64,000 nt of DNA from assembly GCF_028882255.1 (NCBI RefSeq), contig NZ_JARBUY010000004.1, positions 134,228 to 198,227 on the forward strand. The letters are read 5' to 3'. Below, in pieces: positions 16,872 through 26,544 of this stretch. A model generated the notes under the pieces. It worked only from the letters and a program-made list of their open reading frames with translations, did no database searches and was not told the DNA's origin. The stretch comes from Maribacter polysaccharolyticus. GTDB taxonomy: Bacteria > Bacteroidota > Bacteroidia > Flavobacteriales > Flavobacteriaceae. Within the stretch, counting starts at the first letter, position 1. Every line of letters begins with the position of its first letter. The translations under genes were made by a program, and so were the position numbers.

Positions 16872-17054
16872 TTACTGTTCCAAACTACGCACCTCAAAAG
16901 CGATCAATTCATTGGCCTTGAACATTGCGCTGATTTCCATTGGGTTACAACATACTTCGCAATCCTCTATATAGGTTTGTTCCGATATCGAGGCATCCAA
17001 TAACATCGATATTTCTTCCCAGCAATACGGACATTGGAAAAAATGCTCGTGCAT
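16872..17054 (-). CDS. CPXCG-motif cysteine-rich small protein
   Basis: This 60-residue protein begins MHEHFFQCPYCWEEISMLLD and has a second cysteine cluster, EDCEVCCNPMEI, so it can bind zinc through two Cys pairs (CPYC and CEVC). It matches the CPXCG small protein family found across Bacteroidota and Proteobacteria, whose function is not known to me. It lies 4 bases after tolC at the end of the efflux operon, so the two are probably transcribed together. Confidence 0.85.
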   Translation of the reverse strand: MHEHFFQCPYCWEEISMLLDASISEQTYIEDCEVCCNPMEISAMFKANELIAFEVRSLEQ

Positions 17055-17058
17055 TGTC

Positions 17059-18450
17059 CTAAAGTGCTACGTTCAACAATTGCCCGGTAAGCTGTAGTAA
17101 TTGAAGTTCGGCCAATTTGGCCTCGTATTTTGCCAAATTCTTATTGGTCTGGGCATTCAATAAATTTATCTGGGCCTGTCTGAATTCTATGGATGTTATC
17201 CTCCCTAACTGGAATTGCTCCCTGGAGCGTTCAAAATTATTTTGATTGGTAATGACATTTTGTTCTTGAATGCCGAAAATCACCAATTTATTTTCATAAT
17301 CGGCCATGGCATTCCGAATATCCCGATCAACTTCGATTTCGATTTGCTTTTTCAATAATTCCTGGTTCTTATGGGCTATTTTCGCGTTCTTCACCTGTAC
17401 GGTAGTACTACCCCCATCGAACAAATCCCAGGAAAGACTGGCCCCAAGATCAAAACTGAAATTATTGGTATTGGTTCCCGGGAAAAAAGCAGATGCCGCA
17501 CTTTGGCTCAAGTTCCATCCATAGGAACCACTTAAATCGATTTCAGGGAGATAGCCCGATTTCTGTACTTTGATATCGTAAGCGTTTATGGCAAGGTTCC
17601 TTTCTGCCTGCAACAAGGAAACATTATTGAATTTTGCCTGTTCAACGAACTCTTCCAGTTTAAGCTTCGGAATAAAGGTAACCAAGGTATCGACCGAGTA
17701 GAGCATGGTTAGATCTTGGCTCAAAAGCACGTTAAGATCCCGTTTTGCATTCGACAATTCTTGCCGTGTATTCAACACATTGATACTATCATTGGTAATA
17801 TCGACTTGTGCATTGAGTATATCCAATTTGGTACTTTGTCCGTACTCAAAGGCATACTCGGAACGCCTAAAACGATCCTTGGAAATATCGAGCGTTTTCT
17901 CCAATACGAACTCATTCTCTGTAAGCCGTGCAATCTCATAATAAACGCTGAACAATTGTACTATGGTGTTTTCAATGGTTTCCCTCGCCTGCAATTCACT
18001 CAACTGATATTGCTCCTTCAATTTTTTATAATTGTACAATCTTCCCAGACCATCGAACAACGTATAACTGGCGGTCAGTGCCGAAGAATATGCTTGGGCC
18101 TCTGCTTTATCGAGCTCAACATCTTCCCTCGGGCTGCCATCATCATTGTACTGTCCGGGAAATTCTATGACCGAATCATCCCTACCGTAATCGGCACTTG
18201 CCGAACCGGTAAGCGTAGGCAAATAACCCGAATTAAGCACACTTTTGTTATTCCCTGCAACCTCAACATCATTTTTGGCCACATTTATTCCATAATTATG
18301 TTCCAAGGCAAGTGCAATGGCCTCTTCCTTGGTCAACATTTTATCTTGGGACCGTGCACTCAACCCTAAAAGTACCAACACCATAAAGAGAAAGGCGCTT
18401 TTATAGCCCATAATATTCGACCATAGTTTTAATTGGAGTTTCTTGTACAT
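17059..18450 (-). CDS. TolC-family outer-membrane efflux protein
   Basis: The outer-membrane channel partner of the RND pump upstream. The mature part has two repeated outer-membrane efflux protein domains with long helices, as in TolC: LTKEEAIALALEHNYGINVA near the N terminus and RITSIEFRQAQINLLNAQTN near the end. The frame opens at 18489, overlapping the pump gene. ATG codons at 18450 (MYKKLQLKL) and 18411 (MGYKSAFLFMVLVLLGLSAR, a compact signal peptide) are better starts. I list 18450, 31 bases after the pump stop; 18411 is nearly as likely. The length of about 463 residues is normal. Confidence 0.9.
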   Translation of the reverse strand: MYKKLQLKLWSNIMGYKSAFLFMVLVLLGLSARSQDKMLTKEEAIALALEHNYGINVAKNDVEVAGNNKSVLNSGYLPTLTGSASADYGRDDSVIEFPGQYNDDGSPREDVELDKAEAQAYSSALTASYTLFDGLGRLYNYKKLKEQYQLSELQARETIENTIVQLFSVYYEIARLTENEFVLEKTLDISKDRFRRSEYAFEYGQSTKLDILNAQVDITNDSINVLNTRQELSNAKRDLNVLLSQDLTMLYSVDTLVTFIPKLKLEEFVEQAKFNNVSLLQAERNLAINAYDIKVQKSGYLPEIDLSGSYGWNLSQSAASAFFPGTNTNNFSFDLGASLSWDLFDGGSTTVQVKNAKIAHKNQELLKKQIEIEVDRDIRNAMADYENKLVIFGIQEQNVITNQNNFERSREQFQLGRITSIEFRQAQINLLNAQTNKNLAKYEAKLAELQLLQLTGQLLNVAL

Positions 18451-18481
18451 ACGTTCCGATTCTTTATATCCCATAATGCAA

Positions 18482-21400
18482 CTAATCATTGTCTAAGTTG
18501 GTTACTTCATGGCCTTGTGAAAGCCCTCCGCTCAAATGAGCCTCTTCCTTTTGTTCCTTGATCGCTCTTTCAACCTCTTCTTTGGAAACACGGGTACCTG
18601 TGATCAACCATTTGGTTTCGACCTTGACCCTATTACTGAAAGAAAGGAACAACGGTAACATCAACAAGGTCAAAACGGTAGCAAATGCAATCCCATAAGC
18701 GATGGATATCGCCATGGGCTTAAGAAATTGTGCTTGCCTACTTTTTTCCAAAAGTAAAGGGGCCAAACCGGCAATCGTAGTTACCGAGGTCAAGAAAATG
18801 GCCCTAAACCTGGATTTTCCCGCTTCAATCAGGGCCTCGTCAAATTTCATCCCTTCCCTAAGGTTTCCATTGAACTTTCCTATAAGCACGAGTCCGTCAT
18901 TGACCATAATCCCTATCAAAGCAATGACACCCAACATCGAAAGGAAGTTTACCGCAAATCCATGGATCCAATGCCCCCACCCCACGGCGGTGATACTAAA
19001 GGGCACCAATAAGATCAACATCAAAGGTTGACTAAAACTTCTAAAGGTAAAGGCAATCGTTATATAGATCAGGAGTATGACGGCCACACCTACCCCTTTC
19101 AACGAACTCATGGTTTTGTTCACTTCCCGGTTCTGCCCCTCATAAGAAGGTGTCACCGTAGGATATTTCGATTGTATCGCAGGCATAATATCCTCCTTTA
19201 TTTCGGTCATGACATCGGTAGCACTGGTTTCCTTCTCATCTTTTAGGTCCGCTGAAATTTGGATCTCGCGCCTACCTTCCAAACGATTTATGGCCACATC
19301 TCCCCTTTCAATGGAGTAATTGGCAATTTCTTTTAAGGGCACCCGGTCCCCAGATGGGGTCTGTATCCTCATTTCATCCAAATCGGCGATAGAGGAACGG
19401 TTTTTCCGATCATAACGGACCCATACCCGAATTTCATCCTGACCCCGTTGAAAACGTTGCGCTTGGGAACCAAAAAACCCAGCCCTTACCTGGTTCATGA
19501 CCGTTCTTAGATCCAATCCCAACAAATAGGCATTTTCCTTAAGTTCCAACCGTATTTCCTTTATCCCAGCAGGATCGTTATCCTCAATATCCTTTAAGGC
19601 GGAATTACTCAACATTATCGTTTTCAATTCATTTTTCGCCGCCTTTAATTCTTCAATGTTATTTCCCAATAAGGATACCGAGACCGGGGTTCCTCCAAAA
19701 TTGCCCCCCGAACCATAGATCAAACTCTCAACACCTATTACCGGGCCTACCAACTCCCTGAGTCGGTTGGTCACCAAATCCGAAACAATTTCGTCTGGGC
19801 GCTCTTCCCCGGGCAATAAATTCAAGGTCAGGGTAGCCGCTGACGACCCAGGTCCCAATTGTTTAATGACATTCTCATAGAGCACCTTGCCCGTACCTTT
19901 CAAGTATTTATCGGTCAATTCCTGATTTACGATCTCGGCTTTTTCCTCAATCAACGAAATTATCGAATCGGTCACCTTCTCATTCGTCCCATTGGGCATC
20001 AATAAATCTACCTGTACCCGATCACTGGCGATACGAGGGAAAAATGAAGTGCGGATGACACCCCCGCCTATCGACCCTATGGTAAGGACCAACAGCATGA
20101 TAAAAACACCGAAGGAAAAGAGTTTATGTTGCATTACGAACTGAAGGGTTGGACCGTACAACCGATCCCGCATCCATTTCATGAACTTGTCACCGGCCCG
20201 ATTGATCCCCCTAAGACGGGCAAAAGCTTTGGCCATTCCCGTTTTTTCTTTATTGTCTGCCGGCTGTAGGGCTTTGGAGTGTGCCAAATGCGCCGGAAGT
20301 ATCAACAATGCTTCGACCAAGGAAACCAACAGGGTCAGAATAACGATAACGGAGACCTCACTGAAAAATTCGCCGATCCGCCCATCCAAAAACAAGAATA
20401 TGGAGAAGGCCAAAATCGTGGTGATAATAGCCGAAACGATTGGAGGAATAACCTCCATGGTCCCATCAATGGCTGCTGCCAATGGCGATTTCCCCCTTTC
20501 GTAATGTTGATAAATATTCTCCGCGATGACGATACCGTCATCAACCAGGATACCGATAACGATGATCATACCGAACAACGACAGCACATTGATGGTCACA
20601 TCGAAAAAACCTGCGAAAATGAACATGCCAAGGAAAGAGATCGGCAATCCGAAAGCTACCCAAAAAGCCAACCTTGTATTTAAGAACAGTGACAGGAATA
20701 TAAGCACCAAGATCATACCCATTATGGCGTTTTCGGTAAGCAACTGGGTTCGTTGGTTCAAGGTCTTTGATTGATCACTTACCACATCCAAGCGAACATT
20801 ATTGTGTTGTTGGTTAAAACTCGACACATATGATTTGACCTTATCGGCCGAACTGAGCAAATCTTCGGTATTTGTACTGGTAATCGAGACATTGATGGCC
20901 ATATTGCCATTGAAATAGGTGGCATTGGGGGTTTCAGAAAACCGGTCCCGGATAATGGCCACATCCTTTAGACGCACCGTTTGCCCGCTGGGATCGGACT
21001 TCACCACGATATTGGATAGCTCATCACCATAATACGACCTATTATTGGCACGTATCAGATACTCCTCGGCACTTGTTTTGATATTACCACCGGTAACAAG
21101 GATATTGGCATTATTCACCGCTTGGGCCACTTCATCGAAAGACAGGTTATAGGCCAAAAGATTGTTCTCATTAACCGCAATTTCAATCTCTTCCTCCGGA
21201 TACCCTGAAATGGCAATCTGGGAAATGCCGTCTATGGCCCTAAGATCATTCTCTATTTGTCTCCCAATCTGTTTCAAGGTAGCCAAGGGAATGTTATCCC
21301 CGCTTATGGCAAAATTAATCGTCTGCCGAACCTCTTCCAATTTGGAAACGATCAAAGGTTCCATACCCGTAGGAAAGGTCGGCACCCGGTCTACGGCATT

Positions 21401-21730
21401 TTTCACCTCTAGGAGCATAAAATCGATATCGCGCCCCTTTTCGATCTCAACATTGATATTGCCACTATTTTCCTGGGAAACGGAAGTAACCCTGTCAACA
21501 CCTTCGAGCCCCTTAAGGTTGTCCTCGATCTTGAGCACAATGCCCTCTTCCACCTCTTGGGGTGAAGCCCCTGGATAAGTTATATTGATCGAAATGTTTT
21601 TGGAATCGGAAAGCGGGAAAAAGGATGACTTTAAGGAAAGTGCCCCTATAAGCCCGAATATGGCAAACGCAAAAATAAATACGTGTACCGCAACGTGGTA
21701 CTTTATGAAGTAAGATATGATGTTTCTCAT
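18482..21730 (-). CDS. RND-family efflux transporter, inner-membrane pump (AcrB/MdtB-like)
   Basis: This 1082-residue pump has the twelve-helix RND layout with two large periplasmic loops. The proton-relay aspartates are D397-D398 in GILVDDGIVIAENIYQHYER, and the second half carries GIMVNDGLVLIGKFN in the matching helix. It exports drugs, metals or small metabolites across the envelope with the MFP and TolC proteins; sequence alone does not give the substrate. Its start shares one base with the stop of the MFP gene (TAATG). The C-terminal tail is charged and variable. Confidence 0.95.
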   Translation of the reverse strand: MRNIISYFIKYHVAVHVFIFAFAIFGLIGALSLKSSFFPLSDSKNISINITYPGASPQEVEEGIVLKIEDNLKGLEGVDRVTSVSQENSGNINVEIEKGRDIDFMLLEVKNAVDRVPTFPTGMEPLIVSKLEEVRQTINFAISGDNIPLATLKQIGRQIENDLRAIDGISQIAISGYPEEEIEIAVNENNLLAYNLSFDEVAQAVNNANILVTGGNIKTSAEEYLIRANNRSYYGDELSNIVVKSDPSGQTVRLKDVAIIRDRFSETPNATYFNGNMAINVSITSTNTEDLLSSADKVKSYVSSFNQQHNNVRLDVVSDQSKTLNQRTQLLTENAIMGMILVLIFLSLFLNTRLAFWVAFGLPISFLGMFIFAGFFDVTINVLSLFGMIIVIGILVDDGIVIAENIYQHYERGKSPLAAAIDGTMEVIPPIVSAIITTILAFSIFLFLDGRIGEFFSEVSVIVILTLLVSLVEALLILPAHLAHSKALQPADNKEKTGMAKAFARLRGINRAGDKFMKWMRDRLYGPTLQFVMQHKLFSFGVFIMLLVLTIGSIGGGVIRTSFFPRIASDRVQVDLLMPNGTNEKVTDSIISLIEEKAEIVNQELTDKYLKGTGKVLYENVIKQLGPGSSAATLTLNLLPGEERPDEIVSDLVTNRLRELVGPVIGVESLIYGSGGNFGGTPVSVSLLGNNIEELKAAKNELKTIMLSNSALKDIEDNDPAGIKEIRLELKENAYLLGLDLRTVMNQVRAGFFGSQAQRFQRGQDEIRVWVRYDRKNRSSIADLDEMRIQTPSGDRVPLKEIANYSIERGDVAINRLEGRREIQISADLKDEKETSATDVMTEIKEDIMPAIQSKYPTVTPSYEGQNREVNKTMSSLKGVGVAVILLIYITIAFTFRSFSQPLMLILLVPFSITAVGWGHWIHGFAVNFLSMLGVIALIGIMVNDGLVLIGKFNGNLREGMKFDEALIEAGKSRFRAIFLTSVTTIAGLAPLLLEKSRQAQFLKPMAISIAYGIAFATVLTLLMLPLFLSFSNRVKVETKWLITGTRVSKEEVERAIKEQKEEAHLSGGLSQGHEVTNLDND

Positions 21731-22872
21731 TAGTTCGCCGAATTAGTTGACAACCCTACTTCTTTATCCTGGTATTGTCTTACCAACATACCTGTATACG
21801 CCCCGACGACGGGTTTACTTAAAATGGTCATTCCATCAGGTACATTTTTCACCACCACTTTTTTTGTTGAAAAATACACGGGTTCAACATCGATCATATC
21901 CAACAAGGAATCACGGACAACGAATATGCGATTGTTTTCCAACAATAGGTTCCTATCTATTTCTATGGCATTGGTTTCTTCCTTGGCATCCAGATTGGCC
22001 TCTAAATACATCCCTTCCCTTAAGCCTGTGTCACGCACCTCGATATACGCCTTTATGGTCTGTGTTTCTTGATCGACACTACCATTGATCCGGGCAACTT
22101 TACCCGTATAACTTTTGGTCTTATCCAAGTTGGAAAGGGCTACGTGCTCCCCTAACTCGAGTAAATCACTGAATTTTTTGCTGATGGCAACCTCCAGCTC
22201 ATAAACATCGGTATTAATGAACTCCCCCAGTTTTTGACCGGAACGGATAAGGGTCCCCTCGGTTACCAAGGCATCGGTAAGTATCCCATTGAAAGGAGCG
22301 GAAATATTATATTTGGAAAGCCGTTGTTCCAAATTCTTCACATTGTAATAAGTGGTCAAAATACCCCTGCCCGAGATAAAGAATTTTTCCTTTTCGCTGG
22401 TCATTTCGGGAAGCTTTGGAGTGGTTTTCTCCATATCGAAATCCCTGAGATAGGCTTGCCACTTCGGGAATACTTCCGGATAATCGAGTCGCAGATCGGG
22501 CATGATCGAAGTAAGTTCATTGTATAGGTTGCTTTTCGCCGATTGCACATTGGCCAAATATTCGGAGGCATCTATACGTATGATGTTTTCCCCTGCACTA
22601 TACCGTTGCCCCGGACGAAAAAGTTTGCTCCCCCCTAGAAAAACGCCCTGTACTTCGGCATACAGTTCCAAACGGTTCTTGGCCTTCAGGTTCCCATTGG
22701 CCGGGACCACAATCGGTACCACACCATTGCTTACCTTTTCGGTAAAAACGGTTTTCACCACTTTTTCAACTTTGGGCCGCGCATTGTTTTTACTATCGAT
22801 GATCATTTTTGCAATGAAAACAGATGCCACGATAATCAGAACACCCAAAATACTTAAAATTGTTTTTCTCAT
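21730..22872 (-). CDS. Efflux RND transporter periplasmic adaptor (MFP) subunit
   Basis: A 380-residue membrane-fusion protein with an N-terminal anchor (about residues 5-25), a lipoyl-like half (LKAKNRLELYAEVQGVFLGG), a shorter hairpin region, the second lipoyl half (YNISAPFNGILTDALVTEGT) and beta-barrel and membrane-proximal domains. It connects the RND pump with the TolC channel. The gene follows marR after 9 bases and overlaps the pump start by one base, so it is translated in the same operon. Confidence 0.93.
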   Translation of the reverse strand: MRKTILSILGVLIIVASVFIAKMIIDSKNNARPKVEKVVKTVFTEKVSNGVVPIVVPANGNLKAKNRLELYAEVQGVFLGGSKLFRPGQRYSAGENIIRIDASEYLANVQSAKSNLYNELTSIMPDLRLDYPEVFPKWQAYLRDFDMEKTTPKLPEMTSEKEKFFISGRGILTTYYNVKNLEQRLSKYNISAPFNGILTDALVTEGTLIRSGQKLGEFINTDVYELEVAISKKFSDLLELGEHVALSNLDKTKSYTGKVARINGSVDQETQTIKAYIEVRDTGLREGMYLEANLDAKEETNAIEIDRNLLLENNRIFVVRDSLLDMIDVEPVYFSTKKVVVKNVPDGMTILSKPVVGAYTGMLVRQYQDKEVGLSTNSAN

Positions 22873-22881
22873 ATGGTTTGG

Positions 22882-23352
22882 CTATTGTACTTGACTTTCT
22901 TGCTTATAATTAAATTGAACTTTTTTTAATATTTTGATCAAGTGTTTTTTCTCCTCTTCCGAAATACCCATTTCCATGGCTTCAATAAGTTCTTTCAAGG
23001 CCCTTTTAGCCTTTTTATAAACCCTTTTCCCCTCATCGGTCAAAATAACATGGTTGATCCGCTTATCCTCAAACTGCTGTATTCTTTTGATACACTTCTT
23101 CTTTTCCATTTTCGATAGCAAACGGGCCAACGAAGATTTATCCCTATTGGTAAGAAATGCCAACTCATTTTGATTTAGACCTTCACCCTCATGATCGTGT
23201 AATTTTTTCAACACTACAACCTGCTCCTTACTTAAGTCCAACCCGTGATGTACAAGTCGTAAATGCAAGTAATGATCTACAAACTTTGAGGTTTTTCCTA
23301 ACCAAGGTATGATTGAATTATCGAAATCGATATATACTTCTTTGGATTGCAC
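22882..23352 (-). CDS. MarR-family transcriptional regulator of the efflux operon
   Basis: The 156-residue protein has the winged-helix layout of MarR: the recognition region LNQNELAFLTNRDKSSLARL (about 59-78) and the wing EDKRINHVILTDEGKRVYKKA (about 95-115). It is the first gene of marR-MFP-RND-tolC-CPXCG. A perfect 9-bp inverted repeat lies 25 bases upstream of the start, so it probably represses its own operon and is released by a ligand that the pump exports (family inference). Confidence 0.92.
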   Translation of the reverse strand: MQSKEVYIDFDNSIIPWLGKTSKFVDHYLHLRLVHHGLDLSKEQVVVLKKLHDHEGEGLNQNELAFLTNRDKSSLARLLSKMEKKKCIKRIQQFEDKRINHVILTDEGKRVYKKAKRALKELIEAMEMGISEEEKKHLIKILKKVQFNYKQESQVQ

Positions 23353-23377
23353 CGGACGAAACTAACAAAAATCGCTT

Positions 23378-23397
23378 TTGGTTGCAGATGCAACCAA
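23378..23397. promoter_or_regulatory. Probable MarR operator
   Basis: TTGGTTGCA, two bases (GA), then TGCAACCAA: a perfect 9-bp inverted repeat, the size and form of MarR-type sites. A weak promoter on the minus strand (GATTTTTG at 23366-23373 with a TTG 17 bases upstream, 23391-23393) would have its -33 element inside the palindrome. Confidence 0.7.
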
Positions 23398-23454
23398 TGT
23401 TAAAATTATCACAATGTCCTTATTACCAATAGCACTAAAAAGAGCTTTACAAAC

Positions 23455-23482
23455 AAAAAGGGATGCTGTTGCATCCCTTTTA
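23455..23482 (-). terminator. Rho-independent terminator of the LRR gene
   Basis: AAAAGGGATGC (23456-23466) pairs perfectly with GCATCCCTTTT (23471-23481) around a 4-base loop. The A run on the plus strand at 23455-23459 supplies the U tract for minus-strand transcripts. It lies 31 bases past the LRR stop. Confidence 0.88.
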
Positions 23483-23512
23483 ACCAAACTAACTAAAATT
23501 ATGAATCACTAA

Positions 23513-24391
23513 CTACTCTTCTTCGACATCCTCGAACTTGGTGTCCGCCATTCTTGTTTTACTGAAGTTTATGTCTTTGAAATCCATACGGGAATCATCC
23601 TTATCATAGTCAAAGACCAATAACCCTTGTGTATCCATCATTCCTAAATTATCAAAGGAATTGAAATTATTGTTTTGGATTTGAAATACCTCCAAGCTGG
23701 CCAATTGTCCGAATTCGGATGGGATTGCCCCTCCCAACTCGTTATTTGCCAAAACGAGTTCCTTCAATTTGGTAAGGTTGCCGATTTCGTTGGGGATATT
23801 ACCGATCAATCCGTTTTCGAACAGCCCCAAACTTTCCAATTTTGTCAAATCCCCTAAAGATTTAGGGATTTCGCCTTTAATATTATTGCTTGAGAGGTTC
23901 AAAACCTTGAGGTTCTTAAGCCCCCCAATCGATTCAGGGATACTTCCTGATATGAAATTATTGAATATGGAAAATTCTTCCAATTCGCCCATCATTCCGA
24001 TGGTATTTGGTAAAGTTCCTTTTAAACGGTTCATTTCAAGTTTCAATACCCTTAGTTCCTTCAAAAGCCCCAAGCTAGTGGGCAAGGTTCCTGTAATCGT
24101 ATTGAATGCCAAGTTCAATTTCTTTAGGTGAACAAGTTGTCCAATGCTATTGGGCAAGGTGCCCGACAAATTATTATGGAACAAATCGAGCCCTACCACG
24201 TGTCCATCCACGACTTCTACGCCATGCCATGTAACACATTCGGCTTCTAAATCCCAAGTTACTTTCCATGACGGGCCATTGGTATTATGGTAGAGATCCA
24301 ACAAGGCCTGCTTTTCCTCAGAATCGACCTTAGCAAGCATAACTGTATTGGCCATAATAACCATCAAAACCAAACATAATATCCTTTTCAT
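23513..24391 (-). CDS. Secreted plant-type leucine-rich repeat protein
   Basis: This 292-residue protein has a signal peptide (MKRILCLVLMVIMANTVMLA), then a cap resembling the plant LRR N-terminal domain (EKQALLDLYHNTNGPSWKVT, then ECVTWHGVEV). About seven repeats of the LxxLxxLxLxxNxLxGxIPxxLGxL kind follow, for example LKNLKVLNLSSNNIKGEIPK. The tail is acidic and ends EDVEEE. No T9SS sorting domain or membrane anchor is seen, so it may stay in the periplasm or be released. It is a single gene with its own promoter and terminator. Function unknown; such proteins usually bind other proteins. Confidence 0.85.
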   Translation of the reverse strand: MKRILCLVLMVIMANTVMLAKVDSEEKQALLDLYHNTNGPSWKVTWDLEAECVTWHGVEVVDGHVVGLDLFHNNLSGTLPNSIGQLVHLKKLNLAFNTITGTLPTSLGLLKELRVLKLEMNRLKGTLPNTIGMMGELEEFSIFNNFISGSIPESIGGLKNLKVLNLSSNNIKGEIPKSLGDLTKLESLGLFENGLIGNIPNEIGNLTKLKELVLANNELGGAIPSEFGQLASLEVFQIQNNNFNSFDNLGMMDTQGLLVFDYDKDDSRMDFKDINFSKTRMADTKFEDVEEE

Positions 24392-24447
24392 ATTGCAATT
24401 AATTATTTATGAACAAATACAATCTCGTTCAATTAAGAATTACCCTA

Positions 24448-24479
24448 CAAATATACTATTGAACAAGATTAAACTACAA
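24448..24479 (-). promoter_or_regulatory. Bacteroidota-type promoter of the LRR gene
   Basis: On the minus strand TTG (24477-24479) is followed after 21 bases by TATATTTG (24448-24455). The expected start of transcription near 24441 gives a leader of about 50 bases before the ATG at 24391. Confidence 0.65.
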
Positions 24480-24563
24480 TTTTTATCGTTAAACGGCACC
24501 ACAATGTTGTGAAAGTTCGATTATGTGTGGTGAAGGAAATATTGGAATCGGAAAATTTCCGAA

Positions 24564-26480
24564 TTACCCCTCAAGATTCTCCATATCAATGGTGATTTCC
24601 GTCCATTGTTCCATGAATTTTTCCAAATCTTGCTTTTTTCCTTCGTACTTATCGAAGAAACCCGGTTTGGCTATAGTGGCGTCGTAGTTCAAGAGCAGCT
24701 CCTGGTCTATGGTTTTCAATTCTTTTTCCAAGCGGGCGATTTTGCTTTCCACAGAACTCAATTTATTCTTCAAGGCCTTTAATTTCTTTTGGTCTTGGAA
24801 AGAATTGGTGGGCTTATCTACCTTCACTTTTTTGGAAGCATTTCCCTTTTCCTTTTCAATGGCCCTAAAATCGGCCACTTTTCTTTGTTCCAGATAAAAG
24901 TCGATATCCCCTAAATATTCTTTGATCTTTCTGTCGCGGAATTCATAGACCTTATTGGTCAACCCTTGAAGAAAATCCCTGTCATGGGAAACCAGGATCA
25001 GGGTGCCCTCAAAGTTCTGCAAGGCCTTTTTAAGCACATTCTTGGATTGGATATCGAGGTGGTTGGTAGGTTCATCCATCACCAATACATTGAAAGGTTG
25101 TAAAAGCATTTTCGCCAAAGCCAACCTATTGCGTTCCCCCCCGGAAAGCACTTTCACATATTTGTCTACCTCTTCCCCCCGAAACAGGAAAGAACCCAGA
25201 ATATCGCGCACCTTACTTCTATTGGACTCGTTGGCTGCATCGATCATGGTGTCCAAAACCGTTTTACGGCCATCAAGGTACTCCGCCTGGTTTTGTGCAA
25301 AATAACCGATCTGGACATTATGCCCCAATTTGCACTTTCCTTCGTACCCAATCTCTCCCACCATAATTTTGGCCAAGGTGGATTTCCCTTGTCCATTTTG
25401 CCCTACAAATGCGGTTTTACTATCGCGTTCTATAAGTAGGTCAATAGCGTTGAGCACCAAATTATCGCCATAGTTTTTTGATAGGTCCTCTATTTCAGCT
25501 ACCACTTTACCCGGTGTGATCGAAATGGGGAACCGTAGGTTCATTACGGCATTATCATCCTGATCCACCTCGATCCTTTCCATCTTATCCAGTTTCTTTA
25601 TCAAGGATTGCGCCATTGAGGCCTTCGTAGATTTTGCCCGGAATTTTTCGATGAGGCGTTCTGCCTGTTGAATCTCCTTTTCCTGGTTTTTTTGCGCATT
25701 GAGTTGTTGCTCCTTGATTTCGCCCCTCAACTTTAAAAATTCGGTATAGGGTTTACCGTAGTCATAGATGCGCCCTAAAGAAATTTCAATGGTCCGATTC
25801 GTCACATTGTCCAAAAACATCTTATCGTGGGAAACAATGACAACGGCCCCTGCGTAATTGGTCAAGAACTGCTCTAACCATATGATCGATTCAATGTCCA
25901 AATGGTTGGTAGGCTCATCGAGCAACAATACATCATTCGTTTGCAACAATAATTTGGCCAATTCGATCCGCATTCGCCACCCTCCTGAAAATGTTTCGGT
26001 TTTCTTTTCAAAGTCTTCCCGCTTAAAACCGAGGCCCAGCAATATTTTCTCTGTCTCCCCTTGATAATTATACCCACCAATGATTTCATAATGATGTGTA
26101 AAGTCATTGAGATCTACCATTAATTGATGATATTCCTCACTCTCATAGTCCGTTCGTTCCGCGAGTTGTTGATTCACATGTTCCAACTTACGCTCCAAGG
26201 CCTTGATTTCCTCAAAGGCATGATAAGCCTCCTCCAAAACGGTCCTACCTTGCTTAAAATCTATATCCTGCCTTAAAAACCCGATTTTCAAGTTCTTTTC
26301 GGTGGCTATGGTCCCCGAATCTAAAGGCATGTCCTTGGACAATAATTTCAAAAGCGTTGATTTCCCGGCCCCGTTTTTTCCGATAAGGCCGACCCGATCA
26401 CCCGCATTTAGTCTGAAGGATATTTCCTCAAATAAATATTCACCTCCGAAAGAGACTGAAAGATTATGGACGTTTAGCAT
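24564..26480 (-). CDS. ABC-F family ATPase (ribosome-associated, EttA/Uup/YheS type)
   Basis: A 638-residue protein with two ABC ATPase domains and no membrane segments. Walker A motifs are GKNGAGKST (34-42) and GQNGQGKST (from 360). ABC signatures are FSGGWRMRIELAK and LSGGERNRLALAK, and both Walker B stretches read DEPTNHLDI. A basic, helical linker between the domains and a coiled-coil tail at about 555-635 are typical of ABC-F proteins that act at the ribosomal E site. It could be a translation factor or an antibiotic-protection protein; the general Bacteroidota housekeeping type is more likely. It is divergent from the DUF983 gene. Confidence 0.93.
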   Translation of the reverse strand: MLNVHNLSVSFGGEYLFEEISFRLNAGDRVGLIGKNGAGKSTLLKLLSKDMPLDSGTIATEKNLKIGFLRQDIDFKQGRTVLEEAYHAFEEIKALERKLEHVNQQLAERTDYESEEYHQLMVDLNDFTHHYEIIGGYNYQGETEKILLGLGFKREDFEKKTETFSGGWRMRIELAKLLLQTNDVLLLDEPTNHLDIESIIWLEQFLTNYAGAVVIVSHDKMFLDNVTNRTIEISLGRIYDYGKPYTEFLKLRGEIKEQQLNAQKNQEKEIQQAERLIEKFRAKSTKASMAQSLIKKLDKMERIEVDQDDNAVMNLRFPISITPGKVVAEIEDLSKNYGDNLVLNAIDLLIERDSKTAFVGQNGQGKSTLAKIMVGEIGYEGKCKLGHNVQIGYFAQNQAEYLDGRKTVLDTMIDAANESNRSKVRDILGSFLFRGEEVDKYVKVLSGGERNRLALAKMLLQPFNVLVMDEPTNHLDIQSKNVLKKALQNFEGTLILVSHDRDFLQGLTNKVYEFRDRKIKEYLGDIDFYLEQRKVADFRAIEKEKGNASKKVKVDKPTNSFQDQKKLKALKNKLSSVESKIARLEKELKTIDQELLLNYDATIAKPGFFDKYEGKKQDLEKFMEQWTEITIDMENLEG

Positions 26481-26544
26481 ATTTTGTGACCTAGGTTACT
26501 TTAAAAAAATTACAAATACCGTAATTTCGTGAAAACTTTTGCAA

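Noticed and set aside
17716..18369. Long plus-strand frame of 217 codons opposite tolC
   Set aside because: Antisense shadow of a well-supported efflux gene; no domain or start signals.
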